The position numbers and the translations under genes were made by a program. From Topomyia yanbarensis (taxonomy: Eukaryota > Arthropoda > Insecta > Diptera > Culicidae): DNA of 64,000 nt. The notes beneath the pieces are model-generated. The model saw nothing but the letters and a program-made list of their open reading frames with translations. It searched no databases and had not been told where the DNA came from. Below are positions 45,711 to 55,257 of this stretch, piece by piece. The stretch covers positions 189,810,471-189,874,470 of the forward strand of contig NC_080672.1 in NCBI RefSeq assembly GCF_030247195.1. Direction: 5' to 3'. The first letter of the stretch is position 1. Each line of letters starts with the position of its first letter.

Positions 45711-48700
45711 TTAGACTTGTATATTGATGGTTTTCACAAAGGTGTATATAAGGGACATATAGAGAACATCGCGGCTTGCCAGCACATCTCGAACCGGGAC
45801 GTTGGGTGGTCTTCCTCGGGCCCGCAGGGTATCCATTAGCCGTGACCTAGCGGAACTGTACTCGGTGCACGCCCAGACAATGTGCTCGATGTCGTGATAG
45901 CCGTCGCCACAAGCGCAGACACCACTATCCACGAGCCCAATACGCCGGAGATGTGCATCCAGCGTGTAATGGTTTGCCATGAGTCGGGACATCACACGAA
46001 TGAAGTCACGACCCACATCCATCCCCTTGAACCAAGGTTTCGTCGATACCTTAGGGATTATCGAATGTAGCCACCTTCCCAGCTCTCCGCTGCTCCACGA
46101 AGTTTGCCAACTTTCGAGGGTTCTCTGATGAGTAATACTGAAAAATTCGCTGAAGCAAATTGGTCTTTCGTAAACGTCTCCTTCTAAGGCACCCACCTTA
46201 GCTAAGGAGTCTGCCTTCTCATTGCCCGGAATGGAGCAATGAGAAGGGACCCATACCAAGGTAATCTGGAAAGAGTTGTCAGATAAAGCACTCAGTAGCT
46301 CCCGTATTTTCCCCAAAAAATACGAGGAGTGCTTTCCATGTTTCATCGAGCGAATAGCGTCAATGGAACTGAGGCTATCCGAAACGATGAAGTAATGGCC
46401 TGCGGGTAATGTTTCAATGACTCCAAGGGTATACTGAATGGCAGCTAGTTCTGCGGCGTAAACTGAAGCAGGGTCACTGAGTTTGTAGGAGGCGGTGAAC
46501 TTTTGATTGAAAATACCGAAGCCAGTGGATCCTTCGAGGTTTGATCCGTCAGTATAAAACATCTTAGAACAGTCGACTTCTCGGAATTTATTATAAAAAA
46601 TGTTTGGAACCACTTGTGGGCGTATGTGGTCCGGAATTCCACTAATCTCGTTTTTCATGGATGTGTCGAAGAAAACAGCAGATTCAGAAGTATTTATGAA
46701 ATGCATACGGTTGGGATTGTAAGAAGAAGGGTTAATATTCTGCGCCATGTAGTCAAAGTACAGGGACATGAAACGGGTCTGAGAATTGAGCTCAACAAGC
46801 CTTTCGAAATTTTCAATCACGACCGGGTTCAAGATATCGCATCGAATGAGCAATCGATATGAGAGGTCCCAAAATCGATTTTTCAACGGGAGAACGCCCG
46901 ACAGCACTTCGAGACTCATCGTATGGGTCGACTGCATGCACCCTAAGGCTATACGCAAACAACGATACTGAATTCTTTCGAGTTTGATGAAATGTATGTT
47001 CGCGGCGGAGCGAAAGCAGAAGCATCCGTATTCCATTACCGACAGTATCGTTGTTTGATACAACCTAATTAGGTCTCCTGGGTGGGCACCCCACCATGTT
47101 CCGGTTATTGTACGAAGAAAGTTGATCCTTTGTTGGCATTTCTGTTTCAAATACCGAATATGGCATCCCCAAGTACCTTTCGAGTCGAACCAGACCCCTA
47201 GATATTTTACTGTGAAGACCTGAGCGATAGTTTGACCCATTAATAGAAGCTGTAGTTGTGCTGGTTCACGCTTCCTTGAAAATACAACTAGCTCAGTTTT
47301 CTCCGTGGAGAATTCGATACCCAGCTTAATAGCCCAAGCAGACAAATTGTCCAGGGTATTCTGTAATGGTCCTTGTAGATCGACAGCTTTGGGTCCCGTA
47401 ACAGACACCACGCCATCGTCTGCAAGTTGCCTTAACGTGCAGGAATTGTCAAGACATTCATCAATGTCGTTGACATAGAAATTGTATAAAAGGGGGCTTA
47501 GACATGAGCCCTGGGGAAGGCCCATGTAGCTAAATCGTGATGTCGATAAGTCACCATGCGAAAAATGCATGTGCTTTTCCGACAACAAGTTTAGTAAAAA
47601 GTTGTTTAAAGTCGCTGAAAGACCATGCTGGTGCAGCTTCTCTGAAAGAATGTTGATCGAAACTGAATCAAAAGCCCCCTTAATATCTAGGAACACTGAT
47701 GCCATCTGCTCTTTGCTAGCATAGGCCATTTGAATTTCAGTTGAGAGCAACGCAAGACAATCGTTCGTCCCTTTGCCTTTGCGAAAGCCAAATTGTGTAT
47801 CTGACAGTAAGCCATTTGCTTCGACCCAATTGTCGAGGCGAAACAAGATCATTTTCTCGAACAACTTCCGGATACAGGATAGCATAGCGATCGGACGGTA
47901 CGAATTGTGGTCGGAGGCTGGTTTTCCTGGTTTTTGGATGGCGATGACCTTCACTTGTCTCCAATCGAGTGGGACAATGTTAGCCTCGAGAAACTTATTA
48001 AATAAGTTCAACAAGCGTCTCTTGGCAGAGTCAGGCAGATTCTTCAACAAGTTGAATTTGATTCTGTCTGGCCCCGGAGCTTTATTGTTACACGACAAGA
48101 GAGCAAGTGAGAACTCCACCATCGAAAAAGGTGTTTCGTTCGCGCTATCGTGAGGAGACGCGGCGCGGTAAATCTTCTGTGCCGGGGCGGAATCCGGACA
48201 AACCTTCTTGGCGAAATCGAATATCCAACGGTTTGAATATTCCACACTCTCATTAGTACTGTTTCGGTTTCGCAAACGCCGGGCCGTGCCCCAAAGAGTG
48301 CTCATCGATGTTTCTCTCGTTAATCCGTCAACGAACCGGCGCCAGTAACTACGTTTCTTGGCTTTCATCAAACTCTTCATTCGCGTTTCTAACGTCGCAT
48401 ATTGTCGATAGCTAGCGGGTAACCCGTCGTCCCGGAAGGTCTTATACGCGGCGGCCTTCTCCGCGTACACGTCTGAGCACTCTTTGTCCCACCACGGATT
48501 AGGAGAGCGTTTTTGTATGTTCGCGCCGGGTACTGGCTTAGTCTGAGCTTGATTCGCGCTGTCAAGAATCAAGCCAGCCAAAAAGCTGTACTCTTCCTCC
48601 GGAGGAAGCTCTTGGGTAGATTCGATGTTGTCGGATATCGCGGCAGCATAGCTCTTCCAATCGATATTTCGTGTGAGGTCATACGAAATATTGATTGATT

Positions 48701-49397
48701 TCAATGGCCTTGAACCGTTATTGATTGAGACTACAATCGGCAGATGGTCGCTGCCGTGGGGATCAGGAATTACCTTCCACGTGCAATTTAACCGCAGCGA
48801 TGTTGAGCAAAGGGACAAGTCTAAGGCGCTCGGGCGCGCTGGAGGAGCAGGAATCCGTGTCATTTCACCCGTGTTTAAAATTGTCAAATTGAAGTTATCG
48901 CAAAGATCCTGAATTAAGGAAGACCGGTTATCATCATAGAGGCAACCCCATGCTGTACCGTGAGAGTTAAAGTCTCCTAAAACTAGTCGCGGTGCTGGCA
49001 GGGATTCTAAGATGTCTTGTAGCCGTCGGTGCCCAACCGCGGTGTTGGGGGGAATATATATGGAAGCTATGCAAAGGCTTTTGCCTTTGGTTGTTACTTG
49101 ACAAGCGACAACTTCAATACCTGTTATCGAGGGAAGGTTAATTCTGTAGAAGGAATAGCACTTTTTGATCCCCAAAAGCACTCCTCCATAGGGGGTGTCT
49201 CGATCCAGGCGAATAATATTAAAGTCGTGGAAGTTGAGATCTATGTCGGAAGTTAACCAAGTTTCACATAATGCAAATGCATCGCAGCTCAAATTATTTA
49301 TTAAAATTTTGAAGGAATCGATTTTCGGGATGATACTTCTGCAATTCCACTGTAGAACAGTGATCAAATCCGTGACCTCGTTCGATGAGTTAGCCAT
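45711..49397 (-). CDS. ORF2 of I1 (APE endonuclease - reverse transcriptase - RNase H), intact
   Basis: 1,228 aa, taking the ATG at 49397 (MANSSNE); an in-frame TTG 12 nt upstream is less likely. Endonuclease (about 1-220): LQWNCRSI, CETWLT, LGDFNSHGT and SDHLPI. RT (about 430-720): NKAPGPDRIK, QKPGKPASDHNSYRPI, QFGFRKGKGT, LDIKGAFDS, GLPQGSCLSP and a LADD active site (FADD is more usual). RNase H (about 930-1060): FYTDGS, AELAAI, VSDSLSS, WVPSHCSIPGNEKAD. A C-terminal Cys/His stretch (CACGDGYHDIEHIVWAC) follows. RNase H places it in the I group. The start overlaps the ORF1 stop as ATGGCTAA. Confidence 0.94.
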   Translation of the reverse strand: MANSSNEVTDLITVLQWNCRSIIPKIDSFKILINNLSCDAFALCETWLTSDIDLNFHDFNIIRLDRDTPYGGVLLGIKKCYSFYRINLPSITGIEVVACQVTTKGKSLCIASIYIPPNTAVGHRRLQDILESLPAPRLVLGDFNSHGTAWGCLYDDNRSSLIQDLCDNFNLTILNTGEMTRIPAPPARPSALDLSLCSTSLRLNCTWKVIPDPHGSDHLPIVVSINNGSRPLKSINISYDLTRNIDWKSYAAAISDNIESTQELPPEEEYSFLAGLILDSANQAQTKPVPGANIQKRSPNPWWDKECSDVYAEKAAAYKTFRDDGLPASYRQYATLETRMKSLMKAKKRSYWRRFVDGLTRETSMSTLWGTARRLRNRNSTNESVEYSNRWIFDFAKKVCPDSAPAQKIYRAASPHDSANETPFSMVEFSLALLSCNNKAPGPDRIKFNLLKNLPDSAKRRLLNLFNKFLEANIVPLDWRQVKVIAIQKPGKPASDHNSYRPIAMLSCIRKLFEKMILFRLDNWVEANGLLSDTQFGFRKGKGTNDCLALLSTEIQMAYASKEQMASVFLDIKGAFDSVSINILSEKLHQHGLSATLNNFLLNLLSEKHMHFSHGDLSTSRFSYMGLPQGSCLSPLLYNFYVNDIDECLDNSCTLRQLADDGVVSVTGPKAVDLQGPLQNTLDNLSAWAIKLGIEFSTEKTELVVFSRKREPAQLQLLLMGQTIAQVFTVKYLGVWFDSKGTWGCHIRYLKQKCQQRINFLRTITGTWWGAHPGDLIRLYQTTILSVMEYGCFCFRSAANIHFIKLERIQYRCLRIALGCMQSTHTMSLEVLSGVLPLKNRFWDLSYRLLIRCDILNPVVIENFERLVELNSQTRFMSLYFDYMAQNINPSSYNPNRMHFINTSESAVFFDTSMKNEISGIPDHIRPQVVPNIFYNKFREVDCSKMFYTDGSNLEGSTGFGIFNQKFTASYKLSDPASVYAAELAAIQYTLGVIETLPAGHYFIVSDSLSSIDAIRSMKHGKHSSYFLGKIRELLSALSDNSFQITLVWVPSHCSIPGNEKADSLAKVGALEGDVYERPICFSEFFSITHQRTLESWQTSWSSGELGRWLHSIIPKVSTKPWFKGMDVGRDFIRVMSRLMANHYTLDAHLRRIGLVDSGVCACGDGYHDIEHIVWACTEYSSARSRLMDTLRARGRPPNVPVRDVLASRDVLYMSLIYTFVKTINIQV

Positions 49398-50709
49398 CGA
49401 AGGATACAATCGCTGAGAGGAGGGGCCATTTAGCAGTCAACTGCTTCAAAAATGTTCTCACTGTAGGGAGAAAAGCTAACATAAGACTTTTAATAGGATC
49501 AGTAATATTGAAAGTTTTTATTATCCAGTCCACTATGTCCGAGAGTTTTATAATTCCAGTGCTGTGATTACTCTCGAACTGAAACAAAGGAACACTTGGG
49601 ATTTTTGATGTTCCTGGAAGTGCTGGGAACTCCTTCTCTGAGCTTAATCCTCCGAGACCAGGAGCTAATTGCTTCGGTTTGGTTGCAACACTTCCAATAG
49701 ATGTGACTTTCGGAGCCCCCTCAAGGGACACCTTCTGGCCTTTACAAGGAACTTTACGAGAGGAAATGTTCCTCCTCTTCCTATAAATTCTAGGCACCCT
49801 AGTAGATGTTCCCTCTTGTGGGTTACCAGCCTCGCCCTCGTCAGGAGGCAAGTGAGTATAGATGTTTGCTGAGGATGGTGGCGTAGCATTCTTTAACATT
49901 TCTGCGAAAGAATGTTTGGATCGTCCCGCAAGGGAACGTTTCAGTTTATCCCCGCGTAGTTTGTACGCGGGACATGCCGAGATATCATGCAGACTCTCCG
50001 CATAGTAAGGACACTTTTCGGCTTGCCTACTGCACGAATCATCTAGATGATTCTCCCCGCATTTTCCACAGCGGGCCTTATTGCTACAATGGGTGGCTGT
50101 GTGACCCAGTTGTTTACACTTTGTGCAATTCATGACCCGCGGCACAAACAGACGCACAGGCAGACGAACCTTGTGCAAGAGGACGAAATTTGGCAAAGCG
50201 GTACCAGCGAAGGTCACCCGATAAGAGTTTGATTGGGGGTACGTTTTTGAACCATCCCCCGCAACTACTACTGAGTGCAAACGTTTGCACTCAAGTATTT
50301 TAACTGGCTGAAGTAAGCGGTCTCTGAATCGGCCAACCCCGTACTTCAGCAGATCCTCGCACGTCAAACTCTCATCGGTTACGACGCCTTCGGATTGTAC
50401 TCTTACAGCCGGAATATACACGTTATAATCCCGCGTAAAGTGCTCACAGCAAGCAATATCGTTTGCCTGCTTTGAGTTGGCTAGCAACACCCTTATCTTG
50501 TCCGAGCGGACCTTTGAAATTTCGGTCACAGCCGAGAACCGTTCCGTCAGGTCTCTAGAAATCTGAAGAAGATTCAGTGATTTAGTCTTGGGCCGAAAGA
50601 AGACCACAAATGGACCAGTTGAGAGTTCTGGATAGCATTTGGGCCGGGGGGGAGCCTTAGAAGTTGAACCCGATTCAACTTCCATTTGACCATCCGGAGA
50701 GAGAACCAT
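49390..50709 (-). CDS. ORF1 of I1 (Gag-like zinc-knuckle protein)
   Basis: 439 aa from the ATG at 50709 (MVLSPDGQ). An N-terminal region (VVFFRPKTKSLN, YRVTFAGTALP) resembles the RRM-like/transposable-element zinc-knuckle-associated domain of I and Jockey ORF1 proteins. Knuckles: CTKCKQLGHTATHC (CX2CX4HX4C), CGKCGENHLDDSC (CX2CX3HX4C), and a third CPYYAESLHDISAC in which the second Cys is Tyr. The related I2 copy keeps that Cys (CVYC), so I1 has probably lost it. The C-terminal half is rich in basic and Ser/Pro residues. It overlaps ORF2 by 8 nt. Confidence 0.9.
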   Translation of the reverse strand: MVLSPDGQMEVESGSTSKAPPRPKCYPELSTGPFVVFFRPKTKSLNLLQISRDLTERFSAVTEISKVRSDKIRVLLANSKQANDIACCEHFTRDYNVYIPAVRVQSEGVVTDESLTCEDLLKYGVGRFRDRLLQPVKILECKRLHSVVVAGDGSKTYPQSNSYRVTFAGTALPNFVLLHKVRLPVRLFVPRVMNCTKCKQLGHTATHCSNKARCGKCGENHLDDSCSRQAEKCPYYAESLHDISACPAYKLRGDKLKRSLAGRSKHSFAEMLKNATPPSSANIYTHLPPDEGEAGNPQEGTSTRVPRIYRKRRNISSRKVPCKGQKVSLEGAPKVTSIGSVATKPKQLAPGLGGLSSEKEFPALPGTSKIPSVPLFQFESNHSTGIIKLSDIVDWIIKTFNITDPIKSLMLAFLPTVRTFLKQLTAKWPLLSAIVSFDG

Positions 50710-52386
50710 AGAAAACGTCAACGCACGGGGTCAGCGCCCGCGCAGACGGAAGAAAGCAACAAATGTGTTACAAAAGACAAAAACCACTTAGCTTTAAACT
50801 GGTGTCCAACGACGAACCGATCCAGCTTATACAGCTGGCTATTGTTTAATCCTCACACGCGAACAAAAGACTGAGGACCGAACCGAACTGGCAAAATAAC
50901 CTTGAATGCGGATTAAAACTATTCTTTATCGCCTCACACAGCACTACGGACTAGAAAAAACAACCTCTGTCTCGATGGAGAGCTCGAAAACGAATGACTT
51001 GTATCCGTTTGTATCCATGGCTCTGGTAGCAGGATTTAACGAATATAATTTACTAGTCCAAAATATTTATACGAAACATATTCGGTGAACTGAAAAGATA
51101 ATGTGCAACTGTCTTCGGCAAAGCTTTGGGAAATGTTCTCACAAGAAACATTGTCGAAGACAGCAACCTTCTAACCTGACTGGTTTTTACAGATACAGTG
51201 CATTGTTCGGTGGTACAGAGAGTAATGCACTGTCTTATGAGCTATATAGCCGAATCTTAAACAGGAACTGTTTTAAGTAGGCGGTACAATATCCCTGCAA
51301 TCGACTGCAAAGTTTGTCAATACAGAAGGTCAAGTTCCACAATAAAATGTAGTACCAGGGTTTGGATCATCAGTATTAGCAAACCGTTTACGTTTGCTAT
51401 GAACGACGTCACGGTTATAATTGGCTTTTTTATATGAAAGAAAAAGAAATAACCTTATAAAAATTTATTTATTGGCCTCCACCGCGATTACTGCAAATAC
51501 AAATCAATTTAACTAACAAACTAGTTTTGTTGCTTAATAAGTCTGACGTAACACTATACAGTGACAATGATAAACAAGTAATCAAAGCATGCGCGATTAC
51601 TAAATGAATCGCTTTAGTAGGTTTTCCATAAACAATGCATCGTATCTAAGAAACTAGTAAAGATAGAAAACCGGCAACTTCGGCAACGTTTCTAAGAAGA
51701 ACATTCCCCAGCACTTTGCAGAAGGTACCACCACTTTATCTCAATAGCTTTACCGAATATGTTTCATATAAATATATTGATATTCTTTTAATCCTGACAC
51801 AAGCCATGGATACAAACGGATACAAGTGATTCATACAGAACTTTGTAGCATATTTCTTCTACTTTCTAATACATACTGAGTGGTCTGCCCGTTCATGAGT
51901 TATTTGAGTGCAAAGTAGGCCATTTTTCGAACAAAAATCGTAAATATTTCAGAAACTGCTCAACACATTAAGTTGCTTCCTTCAACGAAATTTTGTATTT
52001 CATTAATTGTGACAGTTTTGTAGAACATTTTGAACTTCCAAAAAATCTTGGAAAGAAGTTATAATGAAAAAATTGATTTTTTCGGTATTTTCTCTAAAAA
52101 TGCTCTATATCTCAAAGATTATTAAAGATGGACTATTATAACCTTTGGCAAAGTTTCTTGTAGAAGAATTTACTACAACTTTGCAGAATACACCAACTCG
52201 CTATCTCTAATTATACGAGAAATAAATTTTGAATCACACTTATAGGAGGATTAATCATCAATCTTTTAACTTAAAAAGATGAAGCGTCTCATTATCATAT
52301 ATTCTTCCGAAGGTAGTATATCGCTATAACAAACCATTTCGAAGTTATTCAAAACGATCACGTTTTTCGCGTTTTAAACCACTGTG

Positions 52387-53814
52387 CAGAGTGGTCTCGA
52401 GCATACTCTCCGAGCTGCAGAGGAAGTGGCGAAGAGACCAGCAAGAAGCCGCAAATCGGGTTTCGAGAGAAATTCTACCGCCGGGGAACTCTCCAACTGT
52501 GTAAACTAGGTCCACCGCCGGGGACCAGTTGAGTAGTACGTGAAGTAGCACCGAGTTGGGTCGTCGGGGCGCCTGGGAACCGGACGTCAAGCTTCACCGG
52601 AATCGCTGAACCGACCTCGACATCCTTCCGGGTGGCTCGTGAGTAGGCTAGATCCACCGCCGGGGATTAGACCAAGTGGACCGCGTCGCAGAGCTAGCAG
52701 TGGGTCGTTGGGGCGCTGGTGAACCGGAAGCTACGCTCCAACCGGAATCGCCGGATAGACCTCAGCACCTACTGTATGGCCCGTTGAGTAGGCTAGATCC
52801 ACCGCCGGGGACTAGATTGAGTAGATCGGGACGACGCGGAGAGCTAAATGGCTCACAAAAACGAACATCGGAATCAGGAGAAATCTACCGCTCGGTTGCA
52901 GGAGAAAGGCTAGATCCATTGTTGGTGACTAGACTGAGTAGTTCGCGAACAAGTGAGGGCGGGAGCTGAATGGCTTATCGGGAAAGTAGAGCGAAACGGA
53001 ACGAGAGGAAGCCAAAGGGCTCAAGAAATTGTGGTGCTAAAACAAAAGAAGAATCGGTACCGGGGGAGCCTCCTTCGCCGGGGAACTCTCCGTCGGCGTA
53101 AGCTAGATCCACCGCCGGGAACTAGACTGAGTAGACCGCGACGAAATACCACCAGTCGCAGGTCGTCGGGGCATCAGCGAACCGGATGCCCTGCTCCACC
53201 GGAATCGCCGAACTGACCTCGACATCTGGTTGGTTGGCTCGGTTTCGGGAGAACTTCTCTCGCCGGGGAATTCTCCGTCGGAGTAGGCTAGGTCCATCGT
53301 CGGGGACTAGACCGAGTAGTTCGCGAACAAGTCTGGTGCTCAATGAGTAAACGGCGCTGAATGGTGCGAGAAGGGAGTTGCGGTGCTAACTGGCACAAGG
53401 GAGCCAAAGGGCTCGGGGAATTAGACAGTCTGAAGTTTGCCGCCCAGACTGTACTCGTAGGGGAGGAGTACTAAGCCTCGACTCACAGCCAGCTATCCGA
53501 CTGCCATGCAGAACTTGCCAGTCTGTGTGGATGGTAGAGAATTGGTGGTGTGTAGAGGAGTGGGGCTGTAACCCTGCGGAAGAAACGAACTAGTAAGTAG
53601 TTGAATTAGAGTGTGTGCTATGCACATAAAAACCCCTCTCCGAATTAATGCCGTAAGGTAGTGCCGGGGAGGAATCAGGTTCTGGGCAAGAGCAGTGGTT
53701 TTTAGCGGGTCGGGTGATGGCAGCCCAAACTCGTTCCCTGAGACATTGGGGTTTTTGTACATTTTTCCTCACTCAGGGTTTTCATGAAAATTTTTTTACT
53801 GCTCTCTAAAAAAA
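52387..53814 (+). mobile_element. R1-clade family A copy A6, 3' part
   Basis: Continues A6 after the nested insertion: ORF2 C-terminal end (stop TAA at 52502-52504, where the others have TAG), 3' UTR repeats with an extra unit of about 150 bp (about 52830-52985), the hairpin with one substitution (CCTCTCCG near 53635), and a short A-tail. It then joins ACACATACATACACACAG of an interspersed repeat instead of a long (CATA)n tract. Confidence 0.92.
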
Positions 53815-53940
53815 CACATACATACACACAGATATTTTGCGAACTGAGTCGAATGTTATATGAGACTCGGCCCTCCGAGCCTCGGTTAGAAAGTCGGTTT
53901 TTGGAGCAATTGCATAACCTTTCTATATGAGAAAGGCAAA
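53815..53940. repeat. Interspersed repeat 3' end (GAGAAAGGCAAAA family)
   Basis: ACACATACATACACACAGAT, then GAACTGAGTCGAATG..., the ACTCGGCCCTCC block and a terminal TATATGAGAAAGGCAAAA. The same block recurs at about 30420-30545, 38520-38650 and 54950-55102. Confidence 0.8.
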
Positions 53941-54760
53941 AGAATATTTAATTAGCTTAATCAGCATGAGTTGAATGTTATCTTCATGTGATTATATTTT
54001 GAAATGTTGGTGGAATGGCTTTGAAAGTGGAGGAAATGGGAAGTTAGTAGAGTGGGAGTGGATGATGCGTCAGAAATCCTTCATCTTACTTCGGTATACG
54101 GGGTGGATGAAGGAAATGCGGGCGTGAGGGTGGTCCAAGGGGAGGGGAGTGATGAAGGAGGGAGGTGTAAGGGCAAGGTGGGAGGAGGTGCGGCGACGCA
54201 ATACTCAACTGCATATTTTGCCTTCTATTTGAGACTTGGTTTGAGAAAATCGATTCAGTCATCACCGAAGAAGCGATTTGACCTTAATTGTGGAATATGC
54301 CCAGAATTCCGGACTTCTGGAATCGTCGATAGTGGACAATATATTCAAAGAATGTTTGATTGGCAATCAGTGATCTAGATCTGCGATTAGAAGTAATTTG
54401 GTGACGATTTCAATAGTTTTTAGCCTCTGAGGTATTAGGATTGTACCGATTTATATGGGAAATTCCAGCGTATCCTTACTAACACCCCTGTAACTCCGGA
54501 AGCAAGAGTCAGAACCGAATGAAATACAGCAGCAGTCAATGGTATTACTGCATCTTTCATTTGAAATCAAGTTTGTAAAAAGAGAATTCGTTGGGGAATG
54601 GGTGTGATATTAGCTTAGGAACTTGGCGGGTTCCCCGGGGGCGTCATAAACCGTCATAGGTGGCCAATGTGGTCAAAGCTGCTTTAATTGATCATTAGTG
54701 ATCCAGACCCGCAAACTAGAGTAATGTTACATCAATTTTAATATGTTTTACATCATTTGA
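53941..54760. other. AT-rich intergenic stretch, no gene recognised
   Basis: Contains part of the interspersed-repeat family (TTAGCTTAATCAGCATGAGTT at 53952, similar to the last bases of the window) and a degenerate repeat piece near 54440-54600. The open frame 54052-54378 shows no recognisable motif. Confidence 0.6.
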
Positions 54761-54764
54761 ACAT

Positions 54765-55102
54765 CATGGTGGTACCAGTTTATATGGGAATTTACTGTGT
54801 GACCGCACTCTTCAACCCGTAACTCCGGAACCGGAAGTCGGATCAACTAAAAATTCAATAGCAGCTTATGGGAGCGTTATACCTTTCAGATGAAAGTTTG
54901 CGAAAATCGGTTCAGCCATCTCTGAGAAAATTGTGTGAGTTTAAATGACACACACACATACACACATACATACACACACAGACATTTGCCGATCTCGACG
55001 AACTGAATCGAATGGTGTATGACACTCGGCCCTCCGGGCCTCGGTTAAAAAGTCATTTTTTACAGTGATTGCATAGCCTTTCTTCATATGAGAAAGGCAA
55101 AA
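54765..55102. repeat. Interspersed repeat, GAGAAAGGCAAAA family
   Basis: TTTATATGGGAATTTACTG, AACTCCGGAACCGGAAGTC, ATCGGTTCAGCCATCTCTG, a CACACATACACAC tract, CGATCTCGACGAACTGAATC, and terminal ATGAGAAAGGCAAAA. It matches 30240-30545 and 38345-38650 block by block. Confidence 0.85.
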
Positions 55103-55257
55103 TGATCACTAAAATCGCAGATATCCTTCCGTTGATCAGCAGTATGAGGTGGCAGTCCAAATTGTGAAGTTATTCCCACAACTTTGTAATACTCGGGGCA
55201 CGCCAACTGCTCCCGATGAGGTTTGTTATTACATGCTTATTTTAAACTCTTAATAAG

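Larger units (their letters stand above)
44891..50996 (-). mobile_element. I-clade (MosquI-like) non-LTR retrotransposon I1, full length
   Basis: 6.1 kb on the minus strand, flanked by a 14-bp perfect target site duplication ACTTGTATCCGTTT (44877-44890 and 50997-51010). It has a 5' UTR of about 290 bp, ORF1, ORF2, an 0.8-kb 3' UTR (containing a G-run near 45347) and a short A-tail at 44891-44898. Both frames are open. The insertion is inside the left inverted repeat of the long-TIR element, near its inner end. Confidence 0.95.
44307..52386. mobile_element. Long-TIR DNA element (Transib-like ends), non-autonomous, split by an I-clade element
   Basis: The ends read CACAGTGGTTTAAAACGCG and its reverse complement. 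The inverted repeats are about 585-600 bp (44307-44890 plus about 51011-51023, against 51802-52386). Removing the inner 6.1-kb retrotransposon leaves an element of about 1.96 kb with a 0.78-kb non-coding AT-rich middle. The flanks are AAGAG (44302-44306) and CAGAG (52387-52391) where the uninterrupted A5 reads CAGAG, so a 5-bp target duplication with one later substitution is likely. A CACWRTG-like terminus plus a 5-bp duplication is the Transib signature. No transposase is encoded, so the family assignment rests on the ends only. Confidence 0.7.

Noticed and set aside
54052..54378. 108-aa open frame
   Set aside because: No motif, glycine-rich low-complexity composition, and it lies in repeat-derived sequence.
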